Shown: one piece after another, positions 45,280 through 54,609 of the stretch
Layout of the letters: each line of letters opens with the position of its first letter
How positions within the stretch are numbered: the first letter of the stretch is position 1
NCBI RefSeq assembly: GCF_015533855.1
Contig: NZ_AP024154.1
Location: 4,470,501-4,534,500 of the forward strand
Direction: 5' to 3'
DNA from: Echinicola sp. 20G
GTDB taxonomy: Bacteria > Bacteroidota > Bacteroidia > Cytophagales > Cyclobacteriaceae
Length of the DNA stretch: 64,000 nt
Translations under genes and position numbers: made by a program
The notes under the pieces: model-generated
What the model saw: only the letters and a program-made list of their open reading frames with translations
The model's database searches: none
What the model was told of the DNA's origin: nothing

Positions 45280-46077
45280 CTAAATTTCTTCTTGTATCTG
45301 TTGACCTAACTTAACCAATACCTCATTATAGGAAATAAACCGCTTGGCTGATTCATAGCCTGCAAAAAATATATCCTTTGCCTTTCTGAGATCAAAAACC
45401 CCATACTGCGCCAAACCTTCCGGCTCAATAAAAAAATCACATTTATTTTTTCTGCTATAAACATTGTAGTTCATAGACATAATCACTGTTCGCTCAATTA
45501 AGCTCTTTATATTACTTATGTTGTGATCTTCCTGTAAATGATTACAGTTCACACCAATTATATAATCGCATCTGCCTTCCAATGGCTCCACAGGCAAATT
45601 ATTCAAAACCCCTCCATCGATGTAAAACCTGCCATCAATCTGAATGGGATCAAACATTCCTGGAATACAGGTAGAAGCCATTACAGGTCGAATCAACTCC
45701 CCTTCTGAGAAATAGACTACCTTTCCTCTTCTCAGTTCTGTTGCAGCTACTGTCAAAGGTATTTGAAGCTGCTCAAAGCTGTTTTCAGGCAAGTGAACCC
45801 TATACAACTGCTCCATGGTGTCCATCTTCAAAATTCCTGTCCAACTGATGGCTGGCCTTAAAAATTTGAAATAATTGGTTTTGATAATAATATCAAGGAT
45901 TTCATCTGGACCAAATCCAGAGCAATACAAAGAACCGACAATAGCTCCTGCACTTGTACCAGATACAAAAGAAGGCTTAATACCTATTTCTTCCACGGCC
46001 TTCAAGACCCCCAAATGAGCAATGCCTCTCGCACCACCTCCAGATAACGCTATACCAATTTTTGTTTCAGATTTCAC
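45280..46077 (-). CDS. Patatin-like phospholipase (RssA-like)
   Basis: 265 aa Ser-Asp lipase. The oxyanion loop GGGARG is at about 13-18, the nucleophile in GTSAGAIVG (Ser42), and the catalytic Asp in YIDGGVLNN near 152. Start is GTG at 46077, overlapping the MBL stop by 11 bases; there is no ATG at a suitable site before the motif. No signal peptide, so cytoplasmic or membrane-side. With PlsC next door, membrane-lipid turnover is plausible. Confidence 0.92.
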   Translation of the reverse strand: MKSETKIGIALSGGGARGIAHLGVLKAVEEIGIKPSFVSGTSAGAIVGSLYCSGFGPDEILDIIIKTNYFKFLRPAISWTGILKMDTMEQLYRVHLPENSFEQLQIPLTVAATELRRGKVVYFSEGELIRPVMASTCIPGMFDPIQIDGRFYIDGGVLNNLPVEPLEGRCDYIIGVNCNHLQEDHNISNIKSLIERTVIMSMNYNVYSRKNKCDFFIEPEGLAQYGVFDLRKAKDIFFAGYESAKRFISYNEVLVKLGQQIQEEI

Positions 46078-46909
46078 TTAGAGAAAATGTTTGATCTAGG
46101 CGAACTCCCTTCTCAGTCATCTTTACCGTACAGCATTCGTTTACGGCATCGTGTTCCAAAAACAAGATGTACTCTTTCTCTGCTGCCTCTTCTAAAAAAG
46201 CCTGTTTTTCCTTTAAAGTCAATAAAGGTCTGGTATCATACCCCATTACATACGGTAATGGAATATGCCCAACAGAAGGTAATAAGTCCGCTGCAAAGAT
46301 AATGGTTTTTCCTTTGTATTGGATTTTCGGAATCATCTGTTTATCGGTATGCCCATCTGCCGTAAAAAAGCCAAAACCAGAAAAGAGCTCAGGCTTATCC
46401 AAATCCAAAAAGCTCAATTGTCCACTTTCTTGAATAGGTAAAATATTTTCTTTTAAGAAAGATGCTTTTTCCCTAGCATTGGGAATGGTAGCCCACTCCC
46501 AGTGGTCTTGATTGCTCCAGTACTGGGCATTCTTAAACACCATCTCCAACTCATCAGAGCCTTCTTTGTATTTCACCCCACCACCGCAATGATCAAAATG
46601 CAAATGGGTTAAAAAGTTATCTGTAATGTCCGATTCATTGAACCCTGCCTTTTTCAATGATCCGGAAAGACTCTCCTCCCCATGAAGGTAATAGTGCGAA
46701 AAAAACTTGGCACTTTGCTTATTACCAATTCCATTATCAATCAATACCAAACGGTCTCCCTCTTCTACTAAAAGACACCTCATGGCCCAAGTACACAAAT
46801 TATTCTCATCAGCAGGGTTGGTTCTTTGCCAAAGGGATTTGGGCACGACACCAAACATAGCCCCTCCATCTAATTTAAAAAAACCTGTGTTGATTACGTG
46901 TAGTCTCAT
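46067..46909 (-). CDS. MBL-fold metallo-hydrolase
   Basis: 280 aa. Metal motif THLHFDHCGGG near 101-111, with other ligands expected in GHTDKQ and AADLLPSVGH. Family ranges across lactonases, glyoxalase II-like and others. N-terminal MRLHVINTGFFKLDGGAMFG is typical of the quorum-quenching lactonase/PqqB-like subgroups but does not define the substrate. It overlaps the patatin start, so they are coupled. Confidence 0.87.
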   Translation of the reverse strand: MRLHVINTGFFKLDGGAMFGVVPKSLWQRTNPADENNLCTWAMRCLLVEEGDRLVLIDNGIGNKQSAKFFSHYYLHGEESLSGSLKKAGFNESDITDNFLTHLHFDHCGGGVKYKEGSDELEMVFKNAQYWSNQDHWEWATIPNAREKASFLKENILPIQESGQLSFLDLDKPELFSGFGFFTADGHTDKQMIPKIQYKGKTIIFAADLLPSVGHIPLPYVMGYDTRPLLTLKEKQAFLEEAAEKEYILFLEHDAVNECCTVKMTEKGVRLDQTFSLSEI

Positions 46910-46981
46910 AATAATCTGATAATTATAATAAACTGAAAAACAATAAATTAAATGAAATCATTTAAAGTTAATTAGACAAAA

Positions 46982-47012
46982 AAAACCTCTGTTTTGGCAG
47001 AGGTCTTTTTTT
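46982..47012 (-). terminator. Terminator after accA
   Basis: ACCTCTG and CAGAGGT stem with TTTTGG loop and A/T tails; on the minus strand it is followed by a T-run. It lies between accA's stop and the MBL gene. Confidence 0.87.
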
Positions 47013-47031
47013 ATAGATACATCAGTAGTAT

Positions 47032-47979
47032 TTACTCATTTACTACCCCCATTTGAGAAAACTTATTGATTCTTTCTTCAATTCTCTTCTCAGGTTTTAT
47101 TTTATCCAATTCTTTGAGGGCTGCCAAAATACTTTTCTTTAAAGTATCAGCCATTCCCTTCATGTCTTTATGTGCTCCACCAAGAGGCTCCGGAATGATA
47201 CCATCAACCAATTTATTGCTCTGCATATCAGTAGCCGTCAACTTCAAAGACTCTGCAGCCTGCTCCTTGTAGTCCCAACTTCTCCACAAAATAGTGGAAC
47301 AGTTTTCAGGAGAAATCACAGAATACCATGAGTTTTCAAGCATCATCACCCTATCTCCAATGGCAATTCCAAGTGCACCACCTGATGCTCCCTCACCAAT
47401 GATGATACAGATTACAGGCACTTTCAGCATAAACATCTCCTTGATATTTCTAGCAATAGCCTCTCCTTGGCCTCTTTCTTCAGCCTCTAAACCAGGAAAA
47501 GCACCCGGAGTATCAATCAAAGTCACGATAGGTTTGCCAAACTTTTCGGCCATTTTCATCAAACGAAGCGCCTTACGGTAACCTTCCGGATTGGCCATAC
47601 CAAAATTACGCTCTTGACGCTGTTTGGTATTACGTCCTTTTTGCTGGCCTATGAACATCACCGTTCTACCATCTATATCTCCTAAGCCACCAATCATGGC
47701 TTTATCATCCTTTACATTTCTATCCCCATGAAGCTCTATAAAATCATTGGTGATTTCATAAATGTAATCCAAGGCATATGGTCGATCAGCATGTCTTGAG
47801 AGTTGAACCCTCTGCCATCTGGTTAAATTTTGGAATGTTTCCTTTTTCAAAGTTTGTATTTTTTCTTCCAAAGACTGAATATCGGCAGACAAATCAAGTT
47901 TCTTACCTTCAGCCAATCCTTTCATTTCCTGAAGTTTAAGCTCTAAATCAGCAATCGGCTTTTCAAATTCTAAGACCAT
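47032..47979 (-). CDS. accA: Acetyl-CoA carboxylase carboxyltransferase subunit alpha
   Basis: 315 aa from ATG 47979 (the longer frame opens at TTG). Transfers CO2 from biotin to acetyl-CoA with AccD, the first step of fatty-acid synthesis. It begins [19 protein letters not shown], the usual AccA N-terminus. Main motifs are [59 protein letters not shown] and [20 protein letters not shown]. The accD gene is not in the window. Upstream is a spacer then the DUF502 gene, so accA may have its own promoter. Confidence 0.95.
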   Translation of the reverse strand: MVLEFEKPIADLELKLQEMKGLAEGKKLDLSADIQSLEEKIQTLKKETFQNLTRWQRVQLSRHADRPYALDYIYEITNDFIELHGDRNVKDDKAMIGGLGDIDGRTVMFIGQQKGRNTKQRQERNFGMANPEGYRKALRLMKMAEKFGKPIVTLIDTPGAFPGLEAEERGQGEAIARNIKEMFMLKVPVICIIIGEGASGGALGIAIGDRVMMLENSWYSVISPENCSTILWRSWDYKEQAAESLKLTATDMQSNKLVDGIIPEPLGGAHKDMKGMADTLKKSILAALKELDKIKPEKRIEERINKFSQMGVVNE

Positions 47980-48203
47980 GTTTTCATTTTTTAACCATGA
48001 CAAAGATAAAAAGATTATCGCGAAGTAAAATCATTGACACCCTTGTCTTTCAAATTATGGCCCTTCTCATCAAAATTTATCTTAGAAAGATAATTATAAA
48101 TGTTTTAATATCAACCTTTTAGTTTGAGGATAAAAGCAATTACTTTTTAAGTAATTTTTCTGAAAATTGTCCTGACTCTTTACACGATTGAATTCCACAT
48201 AAA

Positions 48204-48809
48204 TCAGATATTCTCTTTACCATAAACCCCTTTGGCAATAATTTGTTTCTCTCCAATGCCTGTCTGCTTCAATATCCTTAGAGCTTCTGGCTGAGTAAGA
48301 CCGGTTTCCTTAACCTGTTCCTTTTTAAAAATAATTAAGTTTCCCGACCAAGGGTCTGGTGAACCCGGTACAAATACTAACTTATCACCATCCGGTAGGT
48401 CATCGATTAGAAAGGCCAACATCAAACCATCAATGGGCACCAGCACTACAGGGAGTTTATCATTTTTGGTAATCCCCGCAGCAGATTCAAAAGTATTCTT
48501 CATCAACCTGTAGGCGGGAAACATCACCAAAATGTGATTTTCAATCCATCTCACAAAATCTGCACCGATTACCGATGAAGCCATCAAACCAAAAACAAAG
48601 CATATAATCACCAAGAGAATCACTGCCACGATATAGCTGAAATCCAGAAAGTTTTCTTGGGCAGGATCCATTACTCCAGCCAGTTTGTTGGCCAAAGGCT
48701 GAATTAGATGGATAGCCTTCCCCAGCAACATATAAGCAAGTACCAAAGGAATCAGGAAAAAAAGACCTCCCTTTAAGGTCTTGTTGACAAAATCCAATAT
48801 TAATTTCAT
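48204..48809 (-). CDS. DUF502 membrane protein
   Basis: 201 aa. Two membrane segments: LKGGLFFLIPLVLAYMLLGK near 14-33 and VAVILLVIICFVFGLMASSV near 60-79. A soluble family core has MFPAYRLMKNTFESAAGITK and LAFLIDDLPDGDKLVFVPGS (the GS-PDPWSG block). No enzyme function is established for DUF502. It is 200 bases ahead of accA, so co-expression is uncertain. Confidence 0.86.
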   Translation of the reverse strand: MKLILDFVNKTLKGGLFFLIPLVLAYMLLGKAIHLIQPLANKLAGVMDPAQENFLDFSYIVAVILLVIICFVFGLMASSVIGADFVRWIENHILVMFPAYRLMKNTFESAAGITKNDKLPVVLVPIDGLMLAFLIDDLPDGDKLVFVPGSPDPWSGNLIIFKKEQVKETGLTQPEALRILKQTGIGEKQIIAKGVYGKENI

Positions 48810-49120
48810 AGCATTTGGGTAAGTAAAAATGATTAATCTTTAAGAAGTATTTTATCTAAAATAATCAAGTTTTAAGCGAATTGCATACGCTCGTCCGATA
48901 AATATGCCCTTTTTAAAAATTATTTCGGATCAAACAGAAAAGTTGAGAATACAAGAATGTTTTGATAGCTAAATTCTCTCTTTACGATCTTTCATTTTTA
49001 TCTCTGGCTCATAATAACTTTAACGTAAAGGACAATTAAAGCTTATAGCCGGTATACTTCTCCGTTAACAATTATTACTTGATCCATTATTTGCCAGTCA
49101 TTAAACAAATCAGTTTAAAA
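48810..49120. other. 311-base spacer, no gene seen
   Basis: A/T-rich sequence between DUF502 and the tRNA terminator. No coding frame, tRNA fold or convincing promoter pair was found. Confidence 0.5.
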
Positions 49121-49152
49121 ACAAAAAAGCCTTACATTGCTGTAAGGCTTTT
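49121..49152 (-). terminator. Terminator of the tRNA-Asp pair
   Basis: AAAAGCCTTACA and TGTAAGGCTTTT arms with a four-base loop. On the minus strand it is followed by a long T-run (TTTTTTGTTTTT), directly after the second tRNA. Confidence 0.92.
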
Positions 49153-49153
49153 G

Positions 49154-49227
49154 CGGAATGGACGGGACTCGAACCCGCGACCTCCTGCGTGACAGGCAGG
49201 CATTCTAACCAACTGAACTACCACTCC
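49154..49227 (-). tRNA. tRNA-Asp (GTC), copy 2 in transcription order
   Basis: 74 bases without encoded CCA. Acceptor GGAGTGG pairs with CCATTCC (one G-T). Anticodon stem CCTGC/GCAGG with loop CTGTCAC gives anticodon GTC, Asp. T arm has GGTTCGAGTC. Identical to the copy 29 bases away. Confidence 0.97.
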
Positions 49228-49256
49228 TAATGATTGGAATTTTTTAAGAAATTAAG

Positions 49257-49330
49257 CGGAATGGACGGGACTCGAACCCGCGACCTCCTGCGTGACAGGC
49301 AGGCATTCTAACCAACTGAACTACCACTCC
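49257..49330 (-). tRNA. tRNA-Asp (GTC), copy 1 in transcription order
   Basis: Same 74 bases as the downstream copy, including acceptor, anticodon GTC and T arm. First transcribed from the minus-strand promoter at 49368-49399. Does not encode CCA. Confidence 0.97.
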
Positions 49331-49367
49331 GTATTGTTTTTTTGTTTTCTTCTCGTTTGAAGTGATG

Positions 49368-49399
49368 CAAAGGTAGTAGTTCTTATTTTTAATGCAAAA
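49368..49399 (-). promoter_or_regulatory. tRNA-Asp promoter
   Basis: On the minus strand TTTTG (-33), exactly 19 bases, then TACCTTTG (-7). A near-perfect Bacteroidota sigma-ABfr-type site. About 38 bases before the first tRNA, leaving a short leader. Confidence 0.85.
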
Positions 49400-49591
49400 C
49401 CTCTTTAGAAAAAAAAAGACTTCAAAACCTTACCTCCCTCTTTTTCAGGTTAATAATTTTCAAAAAAAGTTCATCTAACACCGTTCAGACCGTTTGAAAT
49501 CCTTGATTAGACGTTTTATGGTCTTTTTACTTTCTTATAATTCCTAGTCCACTAAAAATTCAATTAATTTCACTAAGCATAATTATGCCCG

Positions 49592-49599
49592 TATATTTG
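49592..49599 (+). promoter_or_regulatory. Promoter -7 candidate for ilvA
   Basis: TATATTTG, a full TAnnTTTG box, 30 bases before the ilvA ATG. The nearest -33 candidate is a weak TTTC at 49568 with 20-base spacing. Confidence 0.42.
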
Positions 49600-49628
49600 C
49601 TGTCTGTAAAATTCAGCTCTATCCAAAT

Positions 49629-50879
49629 ATGAATCCAGTGACTTTTGAGGGTATCAATACCGCAAGCCAAGTTTTAAGTGATGTCACCCACTTCACCCCT
49701 TTGCAATTCAATGAACAGCTAAGCGAAGACTATGGTTGTAATGTTTATCTTAAGCGAGAGGACCTTCAGCCTGTAAGATCATATAAAATAAGAGGTGCTT
49801 ATAACAAGATTTTTTCATTGACTGAAGAAGAAAAATCAAGAGGTGTTGTATGCGCTAGTGCCGGAAATCACGCCCAAGGAGTTGCTTTTGCTTGTAAAAA
49901 GTTGGGGATCAAAGGAACAATCTTCATTCCTTCCACTACCCCCGCCCAAAAAATCAACCGAATGAAATTGTTTGGGAAAGAAATGGTCGAGGTTGTAGTA
50001 AGCGGAGATACCTATGACGATGCTTTCAAAACAGCTTCAGACTATTGTTCCAATAAAGGTGCCGTATTTGTTCACCCTTTTGATGATCCTAAAGTTATAG
50101 AAGGCCAGGGAACCGTGGGAAAGGAAATTTTGGAGGCAGCCGATTTTCCCGTGGATTTTCTGTTTCTTCCTATTGGAGGTGGTGGATTATCCGCTGGAGT
50201 TTCTACTTATTTTGGCCAAAAAAGTCCTGACACCAAGATAATAGGAACTGAACCAGAAGGCGCTCCCAGCATGTTGACTTCAATTCAAAATTACAAGAAT
50301 ACCATTCTGGAGGAAATAGATGGCTTTGTAGATGGTGCAGCGGTCAAAAAAGTGGGTGATCTTACTTTTGCTATTTGCCAAAAAAACTTGGACGAAATGC
50401 TTTTGGTGCCAGAAGGAAGAATTTGTACCACGATCCTAAACCTCTATAACAATGAGGGAATTGTGGTAGAGCCTGCTGGTGCGATGACTTTGGCAGCACT
50501 TTCTTTATATGATAGGGAAAAGATCAAAGGTAAAAATGTGGTTTGTGTTGTTAGTGGTGGAAACAACGACATCATGAGAACTGCTGAAATCAAAGAAAGA
50601 TCATTGATATATGAAGGATTGAAGCATTACTTTATGATTCAGTTTCCTCAGCGACCAGGAGCCCTTAAAGACTTTGTTTCCAAAATTTTGGGGCCAAAGG
50701 ATGATATCGCCTATTTTCAGTTTACCAAAAAGAACAACAGGGAAAATGGTCCGGCAGTGGTTGGAATAGAACTAAAAAACCCTAATGACCTTACTGAAAT
50801 ATTTGAGAGGTTAAAAGAAAATAAGTTCAAATACAATTACTTGAATGACAATTTGGATTTGTTGACCTTATTGATGTAA
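49629..50879 (+). CDS. ilvA: Threonine ammonia-lyase (IlvA)
   Basis: 416 aa PLP enzyme making 2-oxobutanoate for isoleucine synthesis. PLP Lys in SYKIRGAY is K53; phosphate-binding and family motifs are SAGNHAQGVAFACKKLG, GGGGLSAGVSTYFG and SGGNNDIM. The C-terminal 90 residues are a single ACT-like domain (YFMIQFPQRPGALKDFVSKI), shorter than the paired domains of E. coli IlvA, as in the THD1 group. The other isoleucine genes are not in the window, so it is a lone gene here. Allosteric control by isoleucine is a family expectation. Confidence 0.95.
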   Translation: MNPVTFEGINTASQVLSDVTHFTPLQFNEQLSEDYGCNVYLKREDLQPVRSYKIRGAYNKIFSLTEEEKSRGVVCASAGNHAQGVAFACKKLGIKGTIFIPSTTPAQKINRMKLFGKEMVEVVVSGDTYDDAFKTASDYCSNKGAVFVHPFDDPKVIEGQGTVGKEILEAADFPVDFLFLPIGGGGLSAGVSTYFGQKSPDTKIIGTEPEGAPSMLTSIQNYKNTILEEIDGFVDGAAVKKVGDLTFAICQKNLDEMLLVPEGRICTTILNLYNNEGIVVEPAGAMTLAALSLYDREKIKGKNVVCVVSGGNNDIMRTAEIKERSLIYEGLKHYFMIQFPQRPGALKDFVSKILGPKDDIAYFQFTKKNNRENGPAVVGIELKNPNDLTEIFERLKENKFKYNYLNDNLDLLTLLM

Positions 50880-51022
50880 TCAAGGAAAGTGGATATGCTC
50901 AATTTTATCTGTAAAGACCAAAAGGGTATCCTAATGATCGTTTTTTGATTAAGTTGATCTTTGAACATCTAACCATCATAGCAATGAATTTAAGGTCATC
51001 TGCATCTTTGCGGATAATCAGT

Positions 51023-54000
51023 TTAATCAATTATGGTAAATACCCCCCTTTTCTGAACTTGATAGGACTTTCCATCAATAGTGTAACTGTATTCCAATAA
51101 ATACGAATAGGAATTAGGAAGAGCCGATTTCCCCTTAATTATGCCATCCCAACCTTCTGAGCCAGCATAGATAGGCTCACCCCACTTGCTATATATGGTC
51201 AGGAAAAAGTCTATCGGACAATTAGAAACCGGCCCAAAAAGTTTTATATCTGCTTTGTCATTTGGATCAAACCCAGTTGGCATTCTTACTTGAGGCTCCT
51301 TTTCAACTAACATGGTATTGCCAAAACTTATGCAACCATTTGCATCCTGAACAGTTACCATATAATTACCCTTAGGGATTCCTGCCAAGTTTGAGGTAAT
51401 TACGCTTTGGTAATCCCAAGTAAATTGATAGGGTAATGTTCCTCCTGATGGTACAGCCAAGAGTTCTCCAGTACTTTCTCCTGGACAGCTCCTCTGTAAG
51501 ACTTCAACTTCAACGGTTAGTGGTTCAGGCTGGGGAACATTTAACTCATAACTCAAAACACATCCAAAAGCATCGTATATTTCAAGATCCTGCGAGCCTG
51601 CAGCTAAATTAGTTAATTGAACTTCTTCACCATCCACGCTAGCATTTGGAAAGTCTGTATGAAAAGGAGGAGTTCCTCCGGATACCTTCAAAACCACCTC
51701 TCCATCCTCATTCCCATAACAAGAAGTTCCTGAATTGGACCAAATGATCGCATTTAGTTTTTCTGGTTCTTCGATCTGAATATTATTAACAAATGTCTTA
51801 CAGCCTAAAGAATCTATCACTTCCACTGAATAATTTCCTGCTTCTAAACCTACAGCTTCTGGTCCATTTAGTCTTGAATCATGACTCCATGTATAATTAT
51901 AAGGAGCCATTCCACCAATGGGATTAATCGTTATTTTACCAGAACTAGCCCCATTACACTTTACATTTTCTGAAAGATATCTAGCTGAAAAATCACCGCG
52001 AATATTTACTTCTAGCTTTTCAGATGTTACTATACAATTGGGATTCTCCAAACTAAATTCTTCATACCAAAGTTTACCCTGACTTTCAGGTGTATTCCAT
52101 CTCACCTCTATTTGTTTAGCATCGGAAGAAGAAACAAATTCCCCTCCTTCTATATGCCATTGGTATCCATAAGTATCATCGTGTTCATTCACCTCATAAA
52201 AATGTGATACCTCTTGATCAAAACAGATCTCGGTTGGGCCAAGAGGAGGATTGGGATGAGTCATCAATAAAAAGTCCACTTCCTTTAGGATTGGATTTCC
52301 CGGGCAACCTTCTATTGTATAAGGGATGACACTTAAAACACAACTGTCACTTGAAGCATTCCACAATACGGTAGCAGAAGTCAAATCAGATTCAATGATT
52401 TCTCCTCCAGTGACCAACCAATCGATTTTTGATATATTATCCGTTTCCAAAAGATGATATCTGGCTTGATTATCCGCTGGGCAGACTACAGAAGGACCTT
52501 CTATTACCGCTTTGGTTTCTAAGACTTCTACCTCGAATCTAATTTCCTCTAACTCATTGCAAATAATTTCTCCATCACTTGCAAGTATGGTGACCCAATA
52601 ATTCCCTGGTTCCTCGAATAAATACCTTATACTATCACCTTCAATTCCATTATCATCATCACCGATATACCAAGTAAAATGATCAAATCGAGGATCTGAA
52701 GCTGTTACAGTCCAAGAAAATTCATTTCCTAAGCAAGTCACATTATCCCCTATCACTTCGAAGTCATCGTAATGGCTTGCAGTTTCAAATTGCAGATTTT
52801 CCAAATTTGCTCCTACCGCATACCCATAGGACTCCAAGTCTCCAAAACCATAGGCATAAGCAATGAAACCTTGAGGGTTTTTCAAGTGATGTACACCTCC
52901 ACTAATATTGATCTTGGCATAAAAAAATTCGGTATTACCGGGTACTGGCTGAAAGGCTGAGGCAATATTATTTCCATCCAAAATCGTTTGATTTACCGCA
53001 TCCTTCTTTACAACCACATTAACAAAATGATAAGAGATTTGCACTACATTCATTGCCTCAAAAGTTATGTCTTCCAATAATCGCTCATTAGGATTGTAAG
53101 TCATCATAAAGGGATCTCCAAAGGCGGAATATGGATCTCCTCCAGTATTACAGTTTCTACTCTTTGAAAAAGCCGTTACAGAAATGGGATGGTTTGCATT
53201 AATAGTTACTACTTTATCCGGACCAAAATCAAATGCTTTCCATTCACCTTTATTCAAGGTTTCTGCTATATCGTCATCAATATTGACCAATGTATTATCC
53301 TCGGCAGCTAGTACCTTAATCAACTCACCTGAAGAACGTGTTTCAAAAGGCACATGAATATAGGATTTTCCCCAGGTTTTAAGTGGATACATTTGCTGAT
53401 AAAGGTTATCAGGTGCAGAACCACATTCCCCTACTCCCGTCCATTTGTTTCCTCCAAAAACAGCGATATTCTTACAATCTTCTAAACTACTCCCTATCAC
53501 CCTTACCCGACTACCTGTTAAATCTGATTTGGACTTTAGTTGATAGCTTTGACCAGAATTCAAGGTTATTTCAAAAGACATTCCAGCGGTTTTGCCATCT
53601 ATTGTATTTGCTGATGGCGTAATTTCAATACGAGTATTATCCTCTACTCCAACAATTAAAAAAAGGCTTTCATCATTTTGATTCATGTCTTGACCAGGGA
53701 TATTATTGGGAGTCACTTCATAGTGAGAAGTAACCAAGTAATCTTTTCCCAAAGTTCTTTTAGGTAAAATCACGGTTCCATCCGCACTTTTCCACCTTTC
53801 ATTGAAAGCATAAACTGAAATATTTCCTGTAGAAGTAATGTTAATTCCTCCATTTTCTATCACACCAGAAGTACGATGAAGCAAATCTAAATCATACTCT
53901 GTGATTCTCATGGTGTAATTTTCCCCTTTTTGTAAGTCAAAATGATAAGTCAAGCCATTTAAAAAATTACTCAAATCAATGGTACCTTGAGCAGACTCAT

Positions 54001-54169
54001 TGGCAGAAATCACAATAACAGCTCTTCCGTTTAACCCATCGGTGTTGTTTTCCATAAAACCTACCCAAAATTCCTTACCAACAGTAGTGAGCTGCGCGTA
54101 AGCACACCGTGATAAGCCAAACCACATGACAAGAAAAAATACTAAATATATACACACCCTGTTCTTCAT
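51023..54169 (-). CDS. IgGFc-binding-like/SprB-repeat protein with T9SS type B sorting domain, paralog 3
   Basis: 1048 aa. Signal peptide about 1-25 (YLVFFLVMWFGLSRCAYAQ). An N-terminal IgGFc-binding-type region runs about 28-480 (GKEFWVGFMENNTDG, SVYAFNERWKSADGTVILP, CKNIAVFGGNKWTGVGECG). A PKD-like domain (FTWYIGDDDNGIEGD) and PKD/Ig-like segments follow to about 745, then three SprB-type repeats (NVKCNGASSGKITINPIGG and related). The C-terminal about 85 residues are the gliding-associated type B sorting domain (FLTIYSKWGEPIYAG, YLLEYSYTIDGKSYQVQKRG). Expected route is Sec then T9SS to the cell surface. Its PKD part differs most from the other two copies. Third in transcription order. Confidence 0.88.
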   Translation of the reverse strand: MKNRVCIYLVFFLVMWFGLSRCAYAQLTTVGKEFWVGFMENNTDGLNGRAVIVISANESAQGTIDLSNFLNGLTYHFDLQKGENYTMRITEYDLDLLHRTSGVIENGGINITSTGNISVYAFNERWKSADGTVILPKRTLGKDYLVTSHYEVTPNNIPGQDMNQNDESLFLIVGVEDNTRIEITPSANTIDGKTAGMSFEITLNSGQSYQLKSKSDLTGSRVRVIGSSLEDCKNIAVFGGNKWTGVGECGSAPDNLYQQMYPLKTWGKSYIHVPFETRSSGELIKVLAAEDNTLVNIDDDIAETLNKGEWKAFDFGPDKVVTINANHPISVTAFSKSRNCNTGGDPYSAFGDPFMMTYNPNERLLEDITFEAMNVVQISYHFVNVVVKKDAVNQTILDGNNIASAFQPVPGNTEFFYAKINISGGVHHLKNPQGFIAYAYGFGDLESYGYAVGANLENLQFETASHYDDFEVIGDNVTCLGNEFSWTVTASDPRFDHFTWYIGDDDNGIEGDSIRYLFEEPGNYWVTILASDGEIICNELEEIRFEVEVLETKAVIEGPSVVCPADNQARYHLLETDNISKIDWLVTGGEIIESDLTSATVLWNASSDSCVLSVIPYTIEGCPGNPILKEVDFLLMTHPNPPLGPTEICFDQEVSHFYEVNEHDDTYGYQWHIEGGEFVSSSDAKQIEVRWNTPESQGKLWYEEFSLENPNCIVTSEKLEVNIRGDFSARYLSENVKCNGASSGKITINPIGGMAPYNYTWSHDSRLNGPEAVGLEAGNYSVEVIDSLGCKTFVNNIQIEEPEKLNAIIWSNSGTSCYGNEDGEVVLKVSGGTPPFHTDFPNASVDGEEVQLTNLAAGSQDLEIYDAFGCVLSYELNVPQPEPLTVEVEVLQRSCPGESTGELLAVPSGGTLPYQFTWDYQSVITSNLAGIPKGNYMVTVQDANGCISFGNTMLVEKEPQVRMPTGFDPNDKADIKLFGPVSNCPIDFFLTIYSKWGEPIYAGSEGWDGIIKGKSALPNSYSYLLEYSYTIDGKSYQVQKRGVFTIID

Positions 54170-54609
54170 ATGAAAAATCGGATATCAATTGGTAATAGTT
54201 GGTGATTTCATTCTTCACAATAATCAAAGTTAGGCAGGGCCTTATTTGCACTTAAAACTTCACTTTATGGATCTCTTCGATTACCTATTTTATAAATTAT
54301 CAATTCAATATACTGGATAAAAACGAAAAGAAGACTGCACGAATTGATCAAAAAACCTTGAATACTCACTACTGAGGCACGTTTTATTTACATTTATAAA
54401 CAAAAAACAAATTTAAAAATGATAAAAGTAATTTTGGACAGACACATTTCAGATTTTGAACTAAGAAAAAAGCACTTCATAATAATAGCACCTGTTAGGT
54501 AAAAAAATCACTAGATTAAATCAAAATGAGGTACTGTAATTAGAATATAATCCCTAATAGCCAGATAAAAGATTATGTTAATTTCATAATCAATAAATAA
54601 CTTATGACA
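54170..54609. other. 440-base spacer between paralogs
   Basis: Very A/T-rich; no gene. Besides the promoter candidate at 54225-54256, nothing structured was seen. Confidence 0.5.
54225..54256 (-). promoter_or_regulatory. Promoter candidate for paralog 3
   Basis: On the minus strand TTTA, 20 bases, then TAACTTTG (full TAnnTTTG). About 56 bases before the ATG at 54169. Suggests this paralog has its own promoter. Confidence 0.48.

Noticed and set aside
49154..49330. tRNA-Asp pair as an integration site with direct repeat
   Set aside because: The repeat is two whole tRNA genes with promoter and terminator; no integrase, excisionase or foreign block lies between or beside them.
54419..54502. 27-codon plus-strand frame beginning MIKVILDRH
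   Set aside because: Superficially like the start of an antibiotic-monooxygenase domain, but it stops early and nothing related follows.
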